Origin: Sphingopyxis microcysteis
GTDB taxonomy: Bacteria > Pseudomonadota > Alphaproteobacteria > Sphingomonadales > Sphingomonadaceae
DNA length: 64,000 nt
Direction: 5' to 3'
Assembly (NCBI RefSeq): GCF_012274265.1
Contig: NZ_JAANYY010000002.1
Location: 372,001 to 436,000, forward strand
Position 1 is the stretch's first letter. Every line of letters starts with the position of its first letter. Under the pieces are notes generated by a model. That model was not told the DNA's origin. It saw nothing but the letters and a program-made list of their open reading frames with translations, and did no database searches. A program made the position numbers and the translations under genes. Shown piece after piece: positions 9,065-17,602 of the stretch.

Positions 9065-9601
9065 ATGGCGCGCTGGTACATCATTCACGCCTATTCGGGT
9101 TTCGAGAACAAGGTACGCGATTCGGTGCTCGCCGAAGCCGAGCGCATGGGGCTCACCGATTTTGTCGAAGCGGTCGAGGTGCCGGTGGAAACCGTCACCG
9201 AGGTCAAGCGTGGCAAGAAGGTGCAGGCCGAACGCAAATTCTTCCCCGGCTATGTCCTCGCCAAGCTGACGATGACCGATGACATCTATCACCTGGTCAA
9301 GAACACGCCGAAGGTCACCGGCTTCCTGGGGTCGATGGGCAAGCCGCAGGCGATCAGCGAAGCCGAAGCCGCGCGCATCCTGAACAGCAAGGAAGACGCC
9401 GCGGCGCGTCCGAAACAGGAAATCCGCGTCGATTACGAAATCGGCGATCAGGTCAAGGTGCTCGACGGTCCGTTTGCCAGCTTCAACGGGCTGGTCGAGG
9501 AACTCGATTTCGAAAAGGCGCGCGTAAAGGTGTCGGTGTCGATCTTCGGTCGCGCCACCCCGGTCGAGCTCGATTTCGAACAGGTCGAACGCATGAAATA
9601 A
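9065..9601 (+). CDS. nusG: Transcription termination/antitermination protein NusG
   Basis: 178 residues, starting MARWYIIHAYSGFENKV. NGN domain (about residues 3-110, with FFPGYVLAKL) and C-terminal KOW domain (about 125-178, GDQVKVLDGPFASFNG). It binds RNA polymerase, suppresses pausing and couples to ribosomes or Rho. Normal partner of secE; the usual next gene rplK is displaced by tesB and repeats. Confidence 0.98.
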   Translation: MARWYIIHAYSGFENKVRDSVLAEAERMGLTDFVEAVEVPVETVTEVKRGKKVQAERKFFPGYVLAKLTMTDDIYHLVKNTPKVTGFLGSMGKPQAISEAEAARILNSKEDAAARPKQEIRVDYEIGDQVKVLDGPFASFNGLVEELDFEKARVKVSVSIFGRATPVELDFEQVERMK

Positions 9602-9605
9602 TCGG

Positions 9606-9696
9606 CGTCGCCCCCGCGCAGGCGGGGGCCGCTGGCGGCATTGCCTGGCAGTGCTGCATCAACCGATGGCGGCCCCTGCCTGCGCGGGGGCGACGG
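9606..9696. repeat. Inverted repeat, family C (GTCGCCCCCGCG-N-CGCGGGGGCGAC)
   Basis: Outer arms CGTCGCCCCCGC/GCGGGGGCGACG plus inner arms GCAGGCGGGGGCC-type, about 91 bp in all, immediately after nusG. Related copies are at 16837, 41901, 50020 and 63658. Confidence 0.85.
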
Positions 9697-9715
9697 ATAG
9701 GGGCTGGCCCGTCTT

Positions 9716-10645
9716 ATGAGTTCGCTCACTCCCGCCGAGATTCAGGCCCGCATCGATCGCGCACGGCACATCCAGTCGACCTCCTCGCCCGAAAAAGTCG
9801 TCGGCGCGGTCACCCGGCTGTTCGATCTGGTCCCTGCCGAGGAACCCGACGAGTTTACCTTTCCCGCCTTCGACAAGCCGACGCGCGACCGCATTTTCGG
9901 CGGACAGGTGATTGCGCAGGCGCTGGTCGCCGCGGCGCGCACCGTCGATCCGGGCAAGTCGGCGCATTCGCTGCACGCCTATTTCCTGCGCGGCGGCGAC
10001 GAAGCCAAGCCGCTGCACTTCCGCGTTCACCGCGATTTCGACGGGCGCAGCTTCGCCAACCGCCGCGTCGTCGTGCGGCAGGACGGCAAGGTGATCTTCA
10101 ACCTCACCGCCTCCTTCCACGCCCCCGAACCCGGCGCCGCGCATCAGGTGCCGATGCCCGACCTGTTGCCGCCCGACCAATGCGTCGAATTTACCGAGAA
10201 CCTTGCCGCCGACCCCAATGTCAGCGACGCCCAGCTCGACCGCATGGCGCGCCTCCGCCCGTTCGAGATGCGCAGTTTCCGGCCGCCCTCGACCGAAAAG
10301 GCGTCGGCGCATTATCAATGGTACCGCCTCGCGGCACCGATCGGTGACGACCCGCTGCTCCACCGCGCGTTTCTTGCCTACGCCTCCGATATGGGGCTGC
10401 TATCCTCGTCCCTGCTCCCGCACGGCTTTACCTGGTCGACGCCGGGACTGTTTTCGACCAGCCTCGATCATGCGATGTGGTTCCACGATGACATCCGCGT
10501 TGATGAGTGGTTCGCCTATGTCATGGACAGCGACTGGACCGGCGGCGCACGCGGGATCAACCGCGGGCTCGTCTATCGCCAGGACGGCACGCTGATCGCT
10601 TCGGTGATGCAGGAAGGTCTGCTGCGCGTGGTGACGCAAGGCTGA
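9716..10645 (+). CDS. tesB: Acyl-CoA thioesterase II
   Basis: 309 residues, a typical TesB double-hotdog protein. The N-terminal hotdog carries FGGQVIAQALVAAARTV and SLHAYFLRGGD. The C-terminal hotdog carries HRAFLAYASDMGLL and SLDHAMWFH, with the catalytic Asp/Gln/Thr triad expected across these. It hydrolyses medium- to long-chain acyl-CoA to free acid and CoA in the cytoplasm. It lies between nusG and rplK, flanked by palindromic repeats on both sides, which suggests insertion into an ancestral ribosomal cluster. Confidence 0.95.
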   Translation: MSSLTPAEIQARIDRARHIQSTSSPEKVVGAVTRLFDLVPAEEPDEFTFPAFDKPTRDRIFGGQVIAQALVAAARTVDPGKSAHSLHAYFLRGGDEAKPLHFRVHRDFDGRSFANRRVVVRQDGKVIFNLTASFHAPEPGAAHQVPMPDLLPPDQCVEFTENLAADPNVSDAQLDRMARLRPFEMRSFRPPSTEKASAHYQWYRLAAPIGDDPLLHRAFLAYASDMGLLSSSLLPHGFTWSTPGLFSTSLDHAMWFHDDIRVDEWFAYVMDSDWTGGARGINRGLVYRQDGTLIASVMQEGLLRVVTQG

Positions 10646-10658
10646 CCAAGGCCGATAT

Positions 10659-10728
10659 GGCGAGATCCCGGCCTTCGCCGGGATGACACCCATCATTTCG
10701 TCATCCCGGCGAAGGCCGGGATCTCGCC
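10659..10728. repeat. Inverted repeat, family D (CGTCATCCCGGCGAAGGCCGGG)
   Basis: Two arms with GAGATCCCGGCCTTCGCCGG and its complement, starting 13 nt after the tesB stop. The remaining 190 bp to rplK hold the ribosomal leader, a partial family A half-site (TCCTGAGCCTGTCGAAGGGG, about 10876-10895) and no gene. Confidence 0.8.
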
Positions 10729-10919
10729 GTTTCGGGATCGGGCAACGCTTGCAATTCCGGCCCGTTCCCGCTAACGGCGCCGCTTCGCGTCAGATACGGG
10801 CGTGATTCCGCGCGGGAGGAAGGGGTGATGCCCTTCTGCTTGACCGCTTATTTTGAGTCACTTTCAACCGGCTTGTCCTGAGCCTGTCGAAGGGGGCGAC
10901 AGAAAGAAAGGAGGCCATC

Positions 10920-11351
10920 ATGGCCAAGAAGATTAGCGGCTACATCAAGCTGCAAGTTCCGGCAGGGACCGCAAACCCCTCGCCGCCGCTCGGGCCGGCC
11001 CTCGGCCAGCGCGGCGTAAACATCATGGAATTCTGCAAGGCGTTCAACGCCGCGACCGACGGCATGGAAAAGGGCACGCCGACCCCGACCATCATCACCG
11101 TCTTCGCCGACAAGAGCTTTTCGTTCGTCACGAAAACGCCGCCCGCGACCTACCTCATCAAGAAGGCCGCGAACCTCAAGTCGGGTTCGAAGGAACCCGG
11201 CAAGATCAGCGGCGGCAAGATCGCCCGGTCGAAGCTGACCGAAATCGCCGAGATCAAGATGAAGGATCTCAACGCGAACGATCTGGAACAGGCAACGAAG
11301 ATCATCGAGGGCAGCGCGCGCTCGATGGGCCTCGAAGTGACGGAGGGCTGA
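10920..11351 (+). CDS. rplK: 50S ribosomal protein L11
   Basis: 143 residues. N-terminal domain with the Pro-rich [14 protein letters not shown] element and C-terminal 23S-binding domain ([21 protein letters not shown]). It forms the GTPase-associated stalk base. AAAGGAGG lies 6 nt before the ATG. rplA follows 4 nt later; L1 would normally repress translation of this pair. Confidence 0.98.
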   Translation: MAKKISGYIKLQVPAGTANPSPPLGPALGQRGVNIMEFCKAFNAATDGMEKGTPTPTIITVFADKSFSFVTKTPPATYLIKKAANLKSGSKEPGKISGGKIARSKLTEIAEIKMKDLNANDLEQATKIIEGSARSMGLEVTEG

Positions 11352-11355
11352 ACCG

Positions 11356-12054
11356 ATGGCCAAGCTGACCAAGAAGCAGAAGGCGCTCGAGGGCAAGGTT
11401 GACAGCCTCAAGCTGCACACCGTCGACGAAGCGCTGAAGACCGTCCGCGAACTCGCCTCGGCGAAGTTCGACGAAACGCTCGAAATCGCGATGAACCTGG
11501 GTGTCGATCCGCGCCACGCCGACCAGATGGTCCGCGGCGTCGTCACGCTGCCCGCCGGCACCGGCAAGGACGTCAAGGTCGCCGTGTTCGCGCGCGGCGA
11601 CAATGCCGACAAGGCGCTGGCCGCCGGCGCCGACAAGGTCGGTGCCGAAGACCTGATGGAAGACATGCTCGCGGGCAACCTCGACTATGGCCGCGTCATC
11701 GCGACGCCGGACATGATGGGGATCGTCGGCCGCCTCGGTAAGACGCTGGGTCCGAAGGGCCTGATGCCGAACCCGAAGCTGGGCACCGTGACCCCGAACG
11801 TCGCCGAAGCCGTGAAGGCCGCCAAGGGCGGTCAGATCGAATTCCGCGTCGAAAAGGTCGGCATCGTCCACGCCGGCCTCGGCAAGCTGTCGTTCGGCGA
11901 GGAAAAGCTGCGCCAGAACTTCGACGCCTTCGTCGACGCGATCGTCAAGGCCAAGCCGGCCGGCGCAAAGGGCAAATATGTCCGCAAGATCGCGCTGTCG
12001 TCGTCTATGGGTCCGGGGATCAAGGTCGACACCGCCGACGTCACCGGCGCCTGA
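11356..12054 (+). CDS. rplA: 50S ribosomal protein L1
   Basis: 232 residues, full length. The signature [17 protein letters not shown] is present at about residues 130-146. L1 binds 23S rRNA at the E-site stalk and is the usual autoregulator of rplKA. A strong Rho-independent terminator follows, so this transcript ends here rather than continuing into rplJL. Confidence 0.98.
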   Translation: MAKLTKKQKALEGKVDSLKLHTVDEALKTVRELASAKFDETLEIAMNLGVDPRHADQMVRGVVTLPAGTGKDVKVAVFARGDNADKALAAGADKVGAEDLMEDMLAGNLDYGRVIATPDMMGIVGRLGKTLGPKGLMPNPKLGTVTPNVAEAVKAAKGGQIEFRVEKVGIVHAGLGKLSFGEEKLRQNFDAFVDAIVKAKPAGAKGKYVRKIALSSSMGPGIKVDTADVTGA

Positions 12055-12076
12055 TTTCAGGCATAATGATTTAGGG

Positions 12077-12106
12077 AAGGGCCGGGGGAAACTCCGGCCC
12101 TTTTCT
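12077..12106 (+). terminator. Rho-independent terminator after rplA
   Basis: GC-rich stem AGGGCCGG/CCGGCCCT with a short loop, then TTTTCTT, 23 bp after the rplA stop. Confidence 0.85.
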
Positions 12107-12140
12107 TATGGAAGAAACTGGGAGGTAGCAGCTGGCCAGT

Positions 12141-12326
12141 CTACCGGTTTTGCGGTTGTATCCGACCGTTTTTCGATTTCAGGTACATGCGAGTTCGATC
12201 ACCAATGACGAGAGTGAGTCCGATACCAACGAAGGCCATCAGAACGCCGTCACCAAACCATCCTGATACACCGCGTGCCGCAATGACGGTTATGCAAATC
12301 AGCGTTGACTCGCGGTGCCAATTCAT
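12141..12326 (-). CDS. Hypothetical small membrane protein
   Basis: 61 codons. The middle (about residues 8-42) is hydrophobic with Gly residues and could make one or two membrane spans, and the tail is basic (RTRMYLKSKNGR). The local DNA is clearly less GC-rich than the flanks. No family is recognised and there is no strong ribosome binding site. It sits in the 453-bp gap between rplA and ccmB, the rest of which holds the terminator and a family B repeat. Confidence 0.35.
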   Translation of the reverse strand: MNWHRESTLICITVIAARGVSGWFGDGVLMAFVGIGLTLVIGDRTRMYLKSKNGRIQPQNR

Positions 12327-12418
12327 TGATTATGCTCCACCTGTTGCGATCGGAGAATGACCCGATTTATCCGCTTCCGCAACCTTCTGCATCCATCGAA
12401 AACAGCCACCCTCCATTT

Positions 12419-12497
12419 CCGTTCGTGTCGAGCGAAGTCGAGACACGCGAAGGCTGGCGCTTCCCAAGCGTGTCTCGACTTCGCTCGACACTAACGG
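12419..12497. repeat. Inverted repeat, family B (CGTTCGTGTCGAGCGAAGTC type)
   Basis: Arms GTGTCGAGCGAAGTCGAGAC and its complement with a short spacer. It lies just downstream of ccmB. Other copies are at 61528-61606 and, degenerate, at 43722-43796. Confidence 0.85.
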
Positions 12498-12507
12498 GGA
12501 CAGGGGA

Positions 12508-13155
12508 TTACTCCCTAAGCCCCCGCATCGCCGCCCCCGCGGCAAACGGCCCGATCATCGTCAGCAGCAAGCTTGTCGCCGCCAGCAACTTCATCGCCCC
12601 GCGCCCTGATGGGTCGAGCATCCCGGCGCCGAAGATCAGCAGCGGCACCGCCAGCGGCAGCACCAGCAGCCCGCCGATCGCACTCCCGCTCTTCAGCCCC
12701 GCGGTCAGCGCCGCGCTCAGCACCGCGAGCGAGGCGAGCGCCGGGACCGCGATCGCAATGCCGACCGCCAGCAACTCCACCCGCGCCGCATCTTGCGCCA
12801 GCAACGCCGCCGCCGGGAACAGCGCAATCATCAGCGGCAATCCGAACGCGATCGCGTGGGCCAGAATCTTCACCGCCGCGATCACCTCGTCGGCGATCCC
12901 GCGCACCGCCAGCTGATCGAGCACCCCCGCATCGCGGTCGGGTCGCACCAGCCGGTCGATTGGCAGCAAGGCGGCAAGCAACGCCGCGACCCACACCATT
13001 CCGCCGCCTGCGCGCCGGAGCAACGGGGTATCGGGGCCGACCGCAAAGGGAAAGGCGGTCGCGACGAGCAGGAAGAACAGCACCGGCAGCCACAGCGCCC
13101 CGCTGCCCCACGCGCGGCGCAGGTCGCGCCAGAACAGGGCGAGGAGGGTGGTCAT
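12508..13155 (-). CDS. ccmB: Heme exporter membrane subunit CcmB
   Basis: 215 residues, about six transmembrane segments, beginning MTTLLALFWRDLRRAWGSG. The family motif ALLAALLPIDRLVRPDRDAGVLDQL is visible in shorter form (LLPIDRLVRPD, about residues 63-73). It works with CcmA as the ABC unit that releases haem-loaded CcmE during cytochrome c maturation. Transcribed after ccmA; the 136-bp gap between them is filled by an inverted repeat. ccmC, ccmD and ccmE are not in this window. Confidence 0.93.
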   Translation of the reverse strand: MTTLLALFWRDLRRAWGSGALWLPVLFFLLVATAFPFAVGPDTPLLRRAGGGMVWVAALLAALLPIDRLVRPDRDAGVLDQLAVRGIADEVIAAVKILAHAIAFGLPLMIALFPAAALLAQDAARVELLAVGIAIAVPALASLAVLSAALTAGLKSGSAIGGLLVLPLAVPLLIFGAGMLDPSGRGAMKLLAATSLLLTMIGPFAAGAAMRGLRE

Positions 13156-13185
13156 GGCTGCATTTTCCCACGTCCACTACCCAAA

Positions 13186-13275
13186 ATCCGTTTGTGCTGA
13201 GCTTGTCGAAGCACCGTTCTTCTTTGCGGCGTCGAAAGAAAGAACGGCCCTTCGACAAGCTCAGGGCGAACGGAT
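13186..13275. repeat. Inverted repeat, family A' inside the ccmA-ccmB operon
   Basis: Arms ATCCGTTTGTGCTGAGCTTG and CAAGCTCAGGGCGAACGGAT around a roughly 45-bp centre. It occupies the ccmA-ccmB spacer. A sister copy is at 57333-57420. Confidence 0.8.
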
Positions 13276-13291
13276 TGAGACGGAGGCGGTT

Positions 13292-13876
13292 TCACGCCAC
13301 CACCCCCATATCCAGCTCGGCCAAGTCAGGCACCCCCAGCGCAAAATGCGACGCCAGCAACACCGCGCCGCCATTCGCGCGGTGCGCCGCGATCGCCGCG
13401 ACCAGCCGCGCCTGCGCCGCGTCGTCCATGCCGTTGGCGGGCTCGTCGAGCAGCCAGATCGGCGCCCCGCTTGCGATCACGCGGACCATCGCGGCGCGTT
13501 TGCGCTGCCCGGTCGACAGCATCGCCACCGGCACCTCGCTCAGCGGTTCCAGCGCCATCGCCGCCATCGCGCGGTCGACCGCATGCCCATCGACGGTATC
13601 GACGCGCGCCCAGAAATCGAGCGCGTGGCGGAGCGGCAGTTCGGCGTCGAGCGCCGCCGCCTCGTCGATCAGCGCGATACGCCCGCGGCGCTCGACCGCA
13701 CCCGCGGCGCGACGCAGCAGCCCGGCCGCCAGCCGGATCAGGCTCGACTTGCCCGCGCCATTCGGTCCGCGCAGCCACAGCGCCTCGCCGGGTGCCAGCG
13801 CCAGCGACAGATTTTCAAACAGCAGCCGGTCGCCGCGAATGCACGCCACCCCATCAAGCTGCAAAAGCGCACTCAC
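13292..13876 (-). CDS. ccmA: Heme exporter ATP-binding protein CcmA
   Basis: 194 residues from GTG 13876. The longer reading frame upstream belongs to the metallopeptidase region and is rejected. Walker [10 protein letters not shown], signature [13 protein letters not shown], Walker B IWLLDEP and the switch His in LLASHF are all present. ATPase of the CcmAB complex. Its GTG overlaps the stop of the metallopeptidase gene (GTGA), so the three genes on this strand are probably co-transcribed. Confidence 0.93.
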   Translation of the reverse strand: MSALLQLDGVACIRGDRLLFENLSLALAPGEALWLRGPNGAGKSSLIRLAAGLLRRAAGAVERRGRIALIDEAAALDAELPLRHALDFWARVDTVDGHAVDRAMAAMALEPLSEVPVAMLSTGQRKRAAMVRVIASGAPIWLLDEPANGMDDAAQARLVAAIAAHRANGGAVLLASHFALGVPDLAELDMGVVA

Positions 13877-14301
13877 GCCATATCTTCCAGCGCGTGCATA
13901 TCGTCGTCCGAAAAGCCGAAATGATGCCCGATCTCGTGGATCAGCACATGGCGAACCAGCCACTCGAGCCTCTCGCCCGTTTCGATCCACTCGACCAATA
14001 TCGGGACCCGGTACAGCGTCACGCGGTCGGGCATGCCGCCGCTTTCGCTGACGCTGCGCTCGGTCAGCGGGCGGCCTTCGTACAGGCCGGTCAGGCCATA
14101 GGGATGCTCGATGTCGAGCGACCTAAGCACCTCGTCGTCGGCAAACTCCTCGATCGCGATGACGACGCCCTGAATATGCGGCAGGAACACCGCGGGCATC
14201 GTCGCCAGCGCCGCCTCGGCCATCGCGAACATCGCGTCGGCGTCCGGCGCGACGCCAGTCCAGCCGGCTGGCAAATCGGGAAGGGCGGTCTTGTCGCTCA
14301 T
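13873..14301 (-). CDS. Zincin-like metallopeptidase (minimetalloprotease, DUF1025)
   Basis: 142 residues from ATG 14301 ([14 protein letters not shown]). The C-terminal [18 protein letters not shown] gives the HExxH zinc site followed by the third ligand region typical of this short family. The substrate is unknown. First gene of a likely three-gene minus-strand operon with ccmA and ccmB; the pairing with cytochrome c maturation is positional only. No signal peptide, so cytoplasmic. Confidence 0.85.
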   Translation of the reverse strand: MSDKTALPDLPAGWTGVAPDADAMFAMAEAALATMPAVFLPHIQGVVIAIEEFADDEVLRSLDIEHPYGLTGLYEGRPLTERSVSESGGMPDRVTLYRVPILVEWIETGERLEWLVRHVLIHEIGHHFGFSDDDMHALEDMA

Positions 14302-14352
14302 CGCGCCCTTCCTTATGGCGGCGGCACGGCCTTTACCAGCGGGAGAAACCAG

Positions 14353-14640
14353 ATGGTCCAGAAACTCGACGACGACGCCCGCACCGCCTTGCTCGCCCGC
14401 TTCCCCGACTGGACGCACGAACCGGTGCGCGATGCGATCACCCGCCGCTTCACCTTCGACGATTTCGCCCAAGCGTTCGGGTTCATGGCCAGCGTCGCGA
14501 TCATCGCCGAAAAAATGGATCATCACCCCGAATGGTCGAACGTCTATAACCGCGTGGACATCCTGCTGACGACGCACGACGCCGACGGCCTGTCGGAGCG
14601 CGACGCGAGGCTCGCCGAAGCGATCGAAGGTTTGCTCTGA
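14353..14640 (+). CDS. phhB: 4a-hydroxytetrahydrobiopterin dehydratase (PCD/DCoH)
   Basis: 95 residues from ATG 14353, with GGGAGA 6 nt upstream. The family core is clear: [17 protein letters not shown], then [18 protein letters not shown], containing the active-site HHPEW. It dehydrates the 4a-carbinolamine pterin formed by aromatic amino-acid hydroxylases, or acts in molybdopterin-related recycling. No hydroxylase gene is nearby. DUF1275 follows 4 nt later. Confidence 0.93.
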   Translation: MVQKLDDDARTALLARFPDWTHEPVRDAITRRFTFDDFAQAFGFMASVAIIAEKMDHHPEWSNVYNRVDILLTTHDADGLSERDARLAEAIEGLL

Positions 14641-14644
14641 GCCG

Positions 14645-15286
14645 ATGCTCCGTTTCGACCCCTCGCACCAATTGCTCGCGGTCGGGGTGGCGATCCTTGC
14701 GGGGTTCGTCGATGCGATCGGGTTCGTCGAATCGGCTGGCTTTTTCGTTTCCTTCATGACCGGCAATTCGACCCGGCTCGCGGTCGGGCTGGCCGAGGGG
14801 CAACATGCCGCGCTGGTCGCCGCGATCATCATCGCGACGTTCGTTTTCGGCGTGGTCGCGGGGTCGCTGGTCGGCGCGCAGGCCGGGCGGCGGCGCTCGC
14901 TTGCGGTGCTGCTCGGCGTCACCATCCTGCTGGCGATCGCCACGCTGCTGCGGCTCGAGGGCGAGGGATGGAGCGCGATCCTGTCGCTCGCGCTCGCAAT
15001 GGGAGTCGCCAATGCTGCCGTTGCGGGGCGCGACGGGTCGGTGATCGGCGTCACCTATATGACCGGGACGCTGGTCCAGATGGGGCAAAAGATCGCCAAC
15101 GCCTTGCGCGGGGAGGGGGATCGCCGCTGGCTGCATCATCTGGGCCTGTGGGCGGCGCTCGTCGGCGGCGCGCTGCTCGGCGCGGGCGTCGTCATCTGGT
15201 CGGCGCCGCTCGCCTATGGCTTTGCCGTGATGATGGCGGCGCTGCTCGCCGCCCGCGCGGGCTGGATCGTCCGCGACGCCGGATAG
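14645..15286 (+). CDS. YoaK/DUF1275 family membrane protein
   Basis: 213 residues, about six hydrophobic helices. GFVDAIGFVESAGFFVSFMTGNST is the family hallmark (shown here shorter as GFFVSFMTGNST, about residues 32-43), and a second internal repeat has GVTYMTGTLVQMG. Function not established; these are inner-membrane proteins proposed to be transporters. Four nucleotides after phhB, so probably co-transcribed. Confidence 0.85.
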   Translation: MLRFDPSHQLLAVGVAILAGFVDAIGFVESAGFFVSFMTGNSTRLAVGLAEGQHAALVAAIIIATFVFGVVAGSLVGAQAGRRRSLAVLLGVTILLAIATLLRLEGEGWSAILSLALAMGVANAAVAGRDGSVIGVTYMTGTLVQMGQKIANALRGEGDRRWLHHLGLWAALVGGALLGAGVVIWSAPLAYGFAVMMAALLAARAGWIVRDAG

Positions 15287-15427
15287 CGGACGCCCGATAA
15301 TGGCCGTAAAACGATGCGCTTGCCGAGCCAGGCGGGTCGGCGACAGCAATTCGGACGGCGCATCTTGCGCTCGTGCCACACCGGTCTAAAAGGCAGGAAA
15401 AATTTTTCCTTTAGGAGAGGGGTCCGC

Positions 15428-16828
15428 ATGTCTGGCAGCCTGCTGCGTCGCAAACCGATCGTCCCGGAACAGCAGGAGGGGCAGCACGCGCTCGCGCGCA
15501 CGCTCGGCTGGCCGCACCTCATCGCACTCGGTGTCGGGGCGATCGTCGGCACCGGCATCCTGACGCTGATCGGCGTCGGCGCCGACAAGGCCGGTCCCGC
15601 GGTCATCCTGTCCTTTGCCATCGCCGGGCTCATCTGTGCCTGCGCCGCGCTCGCCTATGCCGAAATGGCGACGATGATTCCGGCGTCGGGCAGCGCTTAC
15701 ACCTATTCCTATGTCGTGATCGGCGAACTCATCGCCTGGGTCGTCGGGTGGAGCCTGATCCTGGAATATTCGCTGGTGGTGAGCGCGGTCGCGGTCGGCT
15801 GGTCGGGCTACGCCGCGCCGCTGCTTGAAGCTTGGGCGGGGGTGCCGATGGCGTTGATGCAGGGGCCGGAGCTGGACGGCATTGTCAACCTGCCCGCGAT
15901 CGCGATCATCGCGGTCGTCGCCGGATTGCTGCTCGTCGGCACGCGCGAAAGCGCGACGCTCAATGCCATCCTCGTGCTGGTCAAGGTGCTGGCGCTGGTG
16001 ATCTTTGTCGCCGTCGCGCTCCCCGCGTTCAATGCCGCCAATCTCGAACCGTTCAGCCCCTATGGCTTCACCAAGCATATGGGCCCCGACGGCGTCGAGC
16101 GCGGGATCATGGCCGCCGCCGCGATCATCTTTTTCGCCTTCTACGGCTTCGACGCGATCGCCACGGCGGCGGAGGAAACGCGTAACCCCGACCGCGATCT
16201 CAAGATCGGGATCGTCGGATCGATGTTCGTGTGCGTCGTCATCTATATCGCGGTCGCGGTCGCCGCGGTCGGCGCGATCGCCTACACCCGCTTCGCCAAC
16301 AGCCCCGAACCGCTGGCGCTGATCCTGCGCGAACTCGGCAGTCCGCTCGCGGCGCAATATCTCGCGGTGTCGGCGATCATCGCGCTGCCCACCGTGATCC
16401 TCGCCTTCTTCTATGGGCAGAGCCGCATCTTCTTCACCATGGCGCGCGACGGCCTGCTCCCCGCCAGCCTGGCCAGACTGTCGTCGCGCGGCACGCCGGT
16501 GCGGATCACGATCTTCACCGCGATCGTCGTCGCGGTGCTCGCGGGCTTCATCCCGCTCGGTGAGCTGGCGGCGCTCGCCAACGCCGGCACGCTCGCAGCG
16601 TTCACCGCGGTCGCCATCTGCATGCTGATCATGCGCGTCCGCGCCCCCGACGCCCCGCGCACCTTCCGCGCCCCGATGCCATGGGTGATCGGGCTCGGCG
16701 CGATCGTCGGCTGTATCTATCTGTTCTTCAGCCTGCCAATGCAGACGCAGCTGTGGTTCCTGGTGTGGAACGTCGCCGGGCTGGGGGTTTATTTCCTCTA
16801 TGCCCGAAGGCATGCCGTGGTGGCGTGA
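15428..16828 (+). CDS. APC-superfamily amino acid permease, cationic amino acid transporter type
   Basis: 466 residues from ATG 15428, with AGGAGAGG 7 nt upstream; the upstream ATG at 15314 lacks a site and adds non-family sequence. About twelve membrane spans. The helix 1 break GVGAIVGTGILTLIG and PAVILSFAIAGLICACAALAYAE match the CAT/YfnA branch. Probably imports basic or other amino acids; substrate uncertain. Stands alone, followed by a family C repeat. Confidence 0.92.
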   Translation: MSGSLLRRKPIVPEQQEGQHALARTLGWPHLIALGVGAIVGTGILTLIGVGADKAGPAVILSFAIAGLICACAALAYAEMATMIPASGSAYTYSYVVIGELIAWVVGWSLILEYSLVVSAVAVGWSGYAAPLLEAWAGVPMALMQGPELDGIVNLPAIAIIAVVAGLLLVGTRESATLNAILVLVKVLALVIFVAVALPAFNAANLEPFSPYGFTKHMGPDGVERGIMAAAAIIFFAFYGFDAIATAAEETRNPDRDLKIGIVGSMFVCVVIYIAVAVAAVGAIAYTRFANSPEPLALILRELGSPLAAQYLAVSAIIALPTVILAFFYGQSRIFFTMARDGLLPASLARLSSRGTPVRITIFTAIVVAVLAGFIPLGELAALANAGTLAAFTAVAICMLIMRVRAPDAPRTFRAPMPWVIGLGAIVGCIYLFFSLPMQTQLWFLVWNVAGLGVYFLYARRHAVVA

Positions 16829-16836
16829 TCAACAGG

Positions 16837-16926
16837 CGTCGCCCCCGCGAAGGCGGGGGCCGCTAGCCGCCTTGTCCTGCGCTGCTGAGTGGACCGACAG
16901 CGGCCCCCGCCTTCGCGGGGGCGACG
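16837..16926. repeat. Inverted repeat, family C
   Basis: CGTCGCCCCCGCGAAGGCGG and its complement with about 35 bp between, placed between convergent genes. Confidence 0.85.
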
Positions 16927-16930
16927 GCCT

Positions 16931-17242
16931 TTAGTCGAACAATTCGCTCAGGAAGCTCTTCTTGTAATTCTTCTTGTACGGCTTGCCGCCATAATAGCGG
17001 TCGTCATGGCCATGCTCGCGATATTGCGGCGGCTGCTGATAGGACGGCTGGGGCGGCGGCGGGGCCGACGCGCGCGGGGCAGGGGCGGCGGCTTCGCTGC
17101 GCTCGATAATCTTGTCGAGCTCGCCGCGGTCCAGCCACACGCCGCGGCATTGCGGGCAATAATCGATCTCGATTCCCTGGCGCTCGGACATCGTCAGATT
17201 CACGCGGCAGGTCGGGCACAGCAGCCCTTGGGCATCGGTCAC
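16931..17242 (-). CDS. Zinc-ribbon (zf-TFIIB-like) protein
   Basis: 103 residues. Two CxxC pairs (CPTCRVNL and YCPQCRGVWLD) form the zinc ribbon in the first 45 residues, followed by a GELDKIIER helix. The rest is a Pro/Gln/Tyr/Lys-rich low-complexity tail ending KKNYKKSFLSELFD. Function unknown; the type is common in Proteobacteria. Confidence 0.85.
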   Translation of the reverse strand: MTDAQGLLCPTCRVNLTMSERQGIEIDYCPQCRGVWLDRGELDKIIERSEAAAPAPRASAPPPPQPSYQQPPQYREHGHDDRYYGGKPYKKNYKKSFLSELFD

Positions 17243-17340
17243 AGATTTTCCTTTCGTCGGTTGCGAAAAAGGCGGCGCAGATCCGCTGCCTCGTTCAACG
17301 CACGATCGCAGATTCGCGTTCCGCTTCCAAGACGAAGAAA

Positions 17341-17368
17341 CCCCGCTCCGACCGGGGGCGGAGCGGGG
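17341..17368 (-). terminator. Terminator for the XRE/DUF2975 transcript
   Basis: Perfect 10-bp stem CCCCGCTCCG/CGGAGCGGGG with an 8-nt loop. Read on the minus strand it is followed by TTTCTTCG, 25 bp after the XRE stop. Confidence 0.65.
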
Positions 17369-17392
17369 TCAAGGGTCTGGCTGGCGGCGCGG

Positions 17393-17602
17393 TCAGCGGT
17401 CGGTTTCGAACGCCAACAGGTCGCCCGGCTGGCATTCCAGCTCGGTACAGATCGCCTCCAGGGTCGAAAAGCGCATCGCCTTTGCCTTGCCGGTTTTCAG
17501 GATCGACAGATTGGCCAGGGTGATTCCGATCCGCTCGGACAGGTCGGTCAGCGTCATCCGCTTGGCGTGCAGCAGGTCATCCAGTTTCACCACGATCGCC
17601 AT
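17393..17602 (-). CDS. Short XRE-type helix-turn-helix regulator (YozG/Cro-like)
   Basis: 69 residues from ATG 17602. Almost the whole protein is the HTH: KLDDLLHAKRMTLTDLSERIGITLANLSILKTGKAKAMRF, then LEAICTELECQPGDLLAF. Its ATG overlaps the DUF2975 stop (TGATG), a conserved two-gene arrangement in which the regulator follows the membrane protein. It probably controls its own operon through the repeats upstream of DUF2975. Confidence 0.9.
   Translation of the reverse strand: MAIVVKLDDLLHAKRMTLTDLSERIGITLANLSILKTGKAKAMRFSTLEAICTELECQPGDLLAFETDR

Noticed and set aside
9606..9696. Family C repeats as intrinsic terminators
   Set aside because: Arms are separated by about 65 bp and no T-run follows; they behave as repeats, although the hairpins could still affect mRNA ends.
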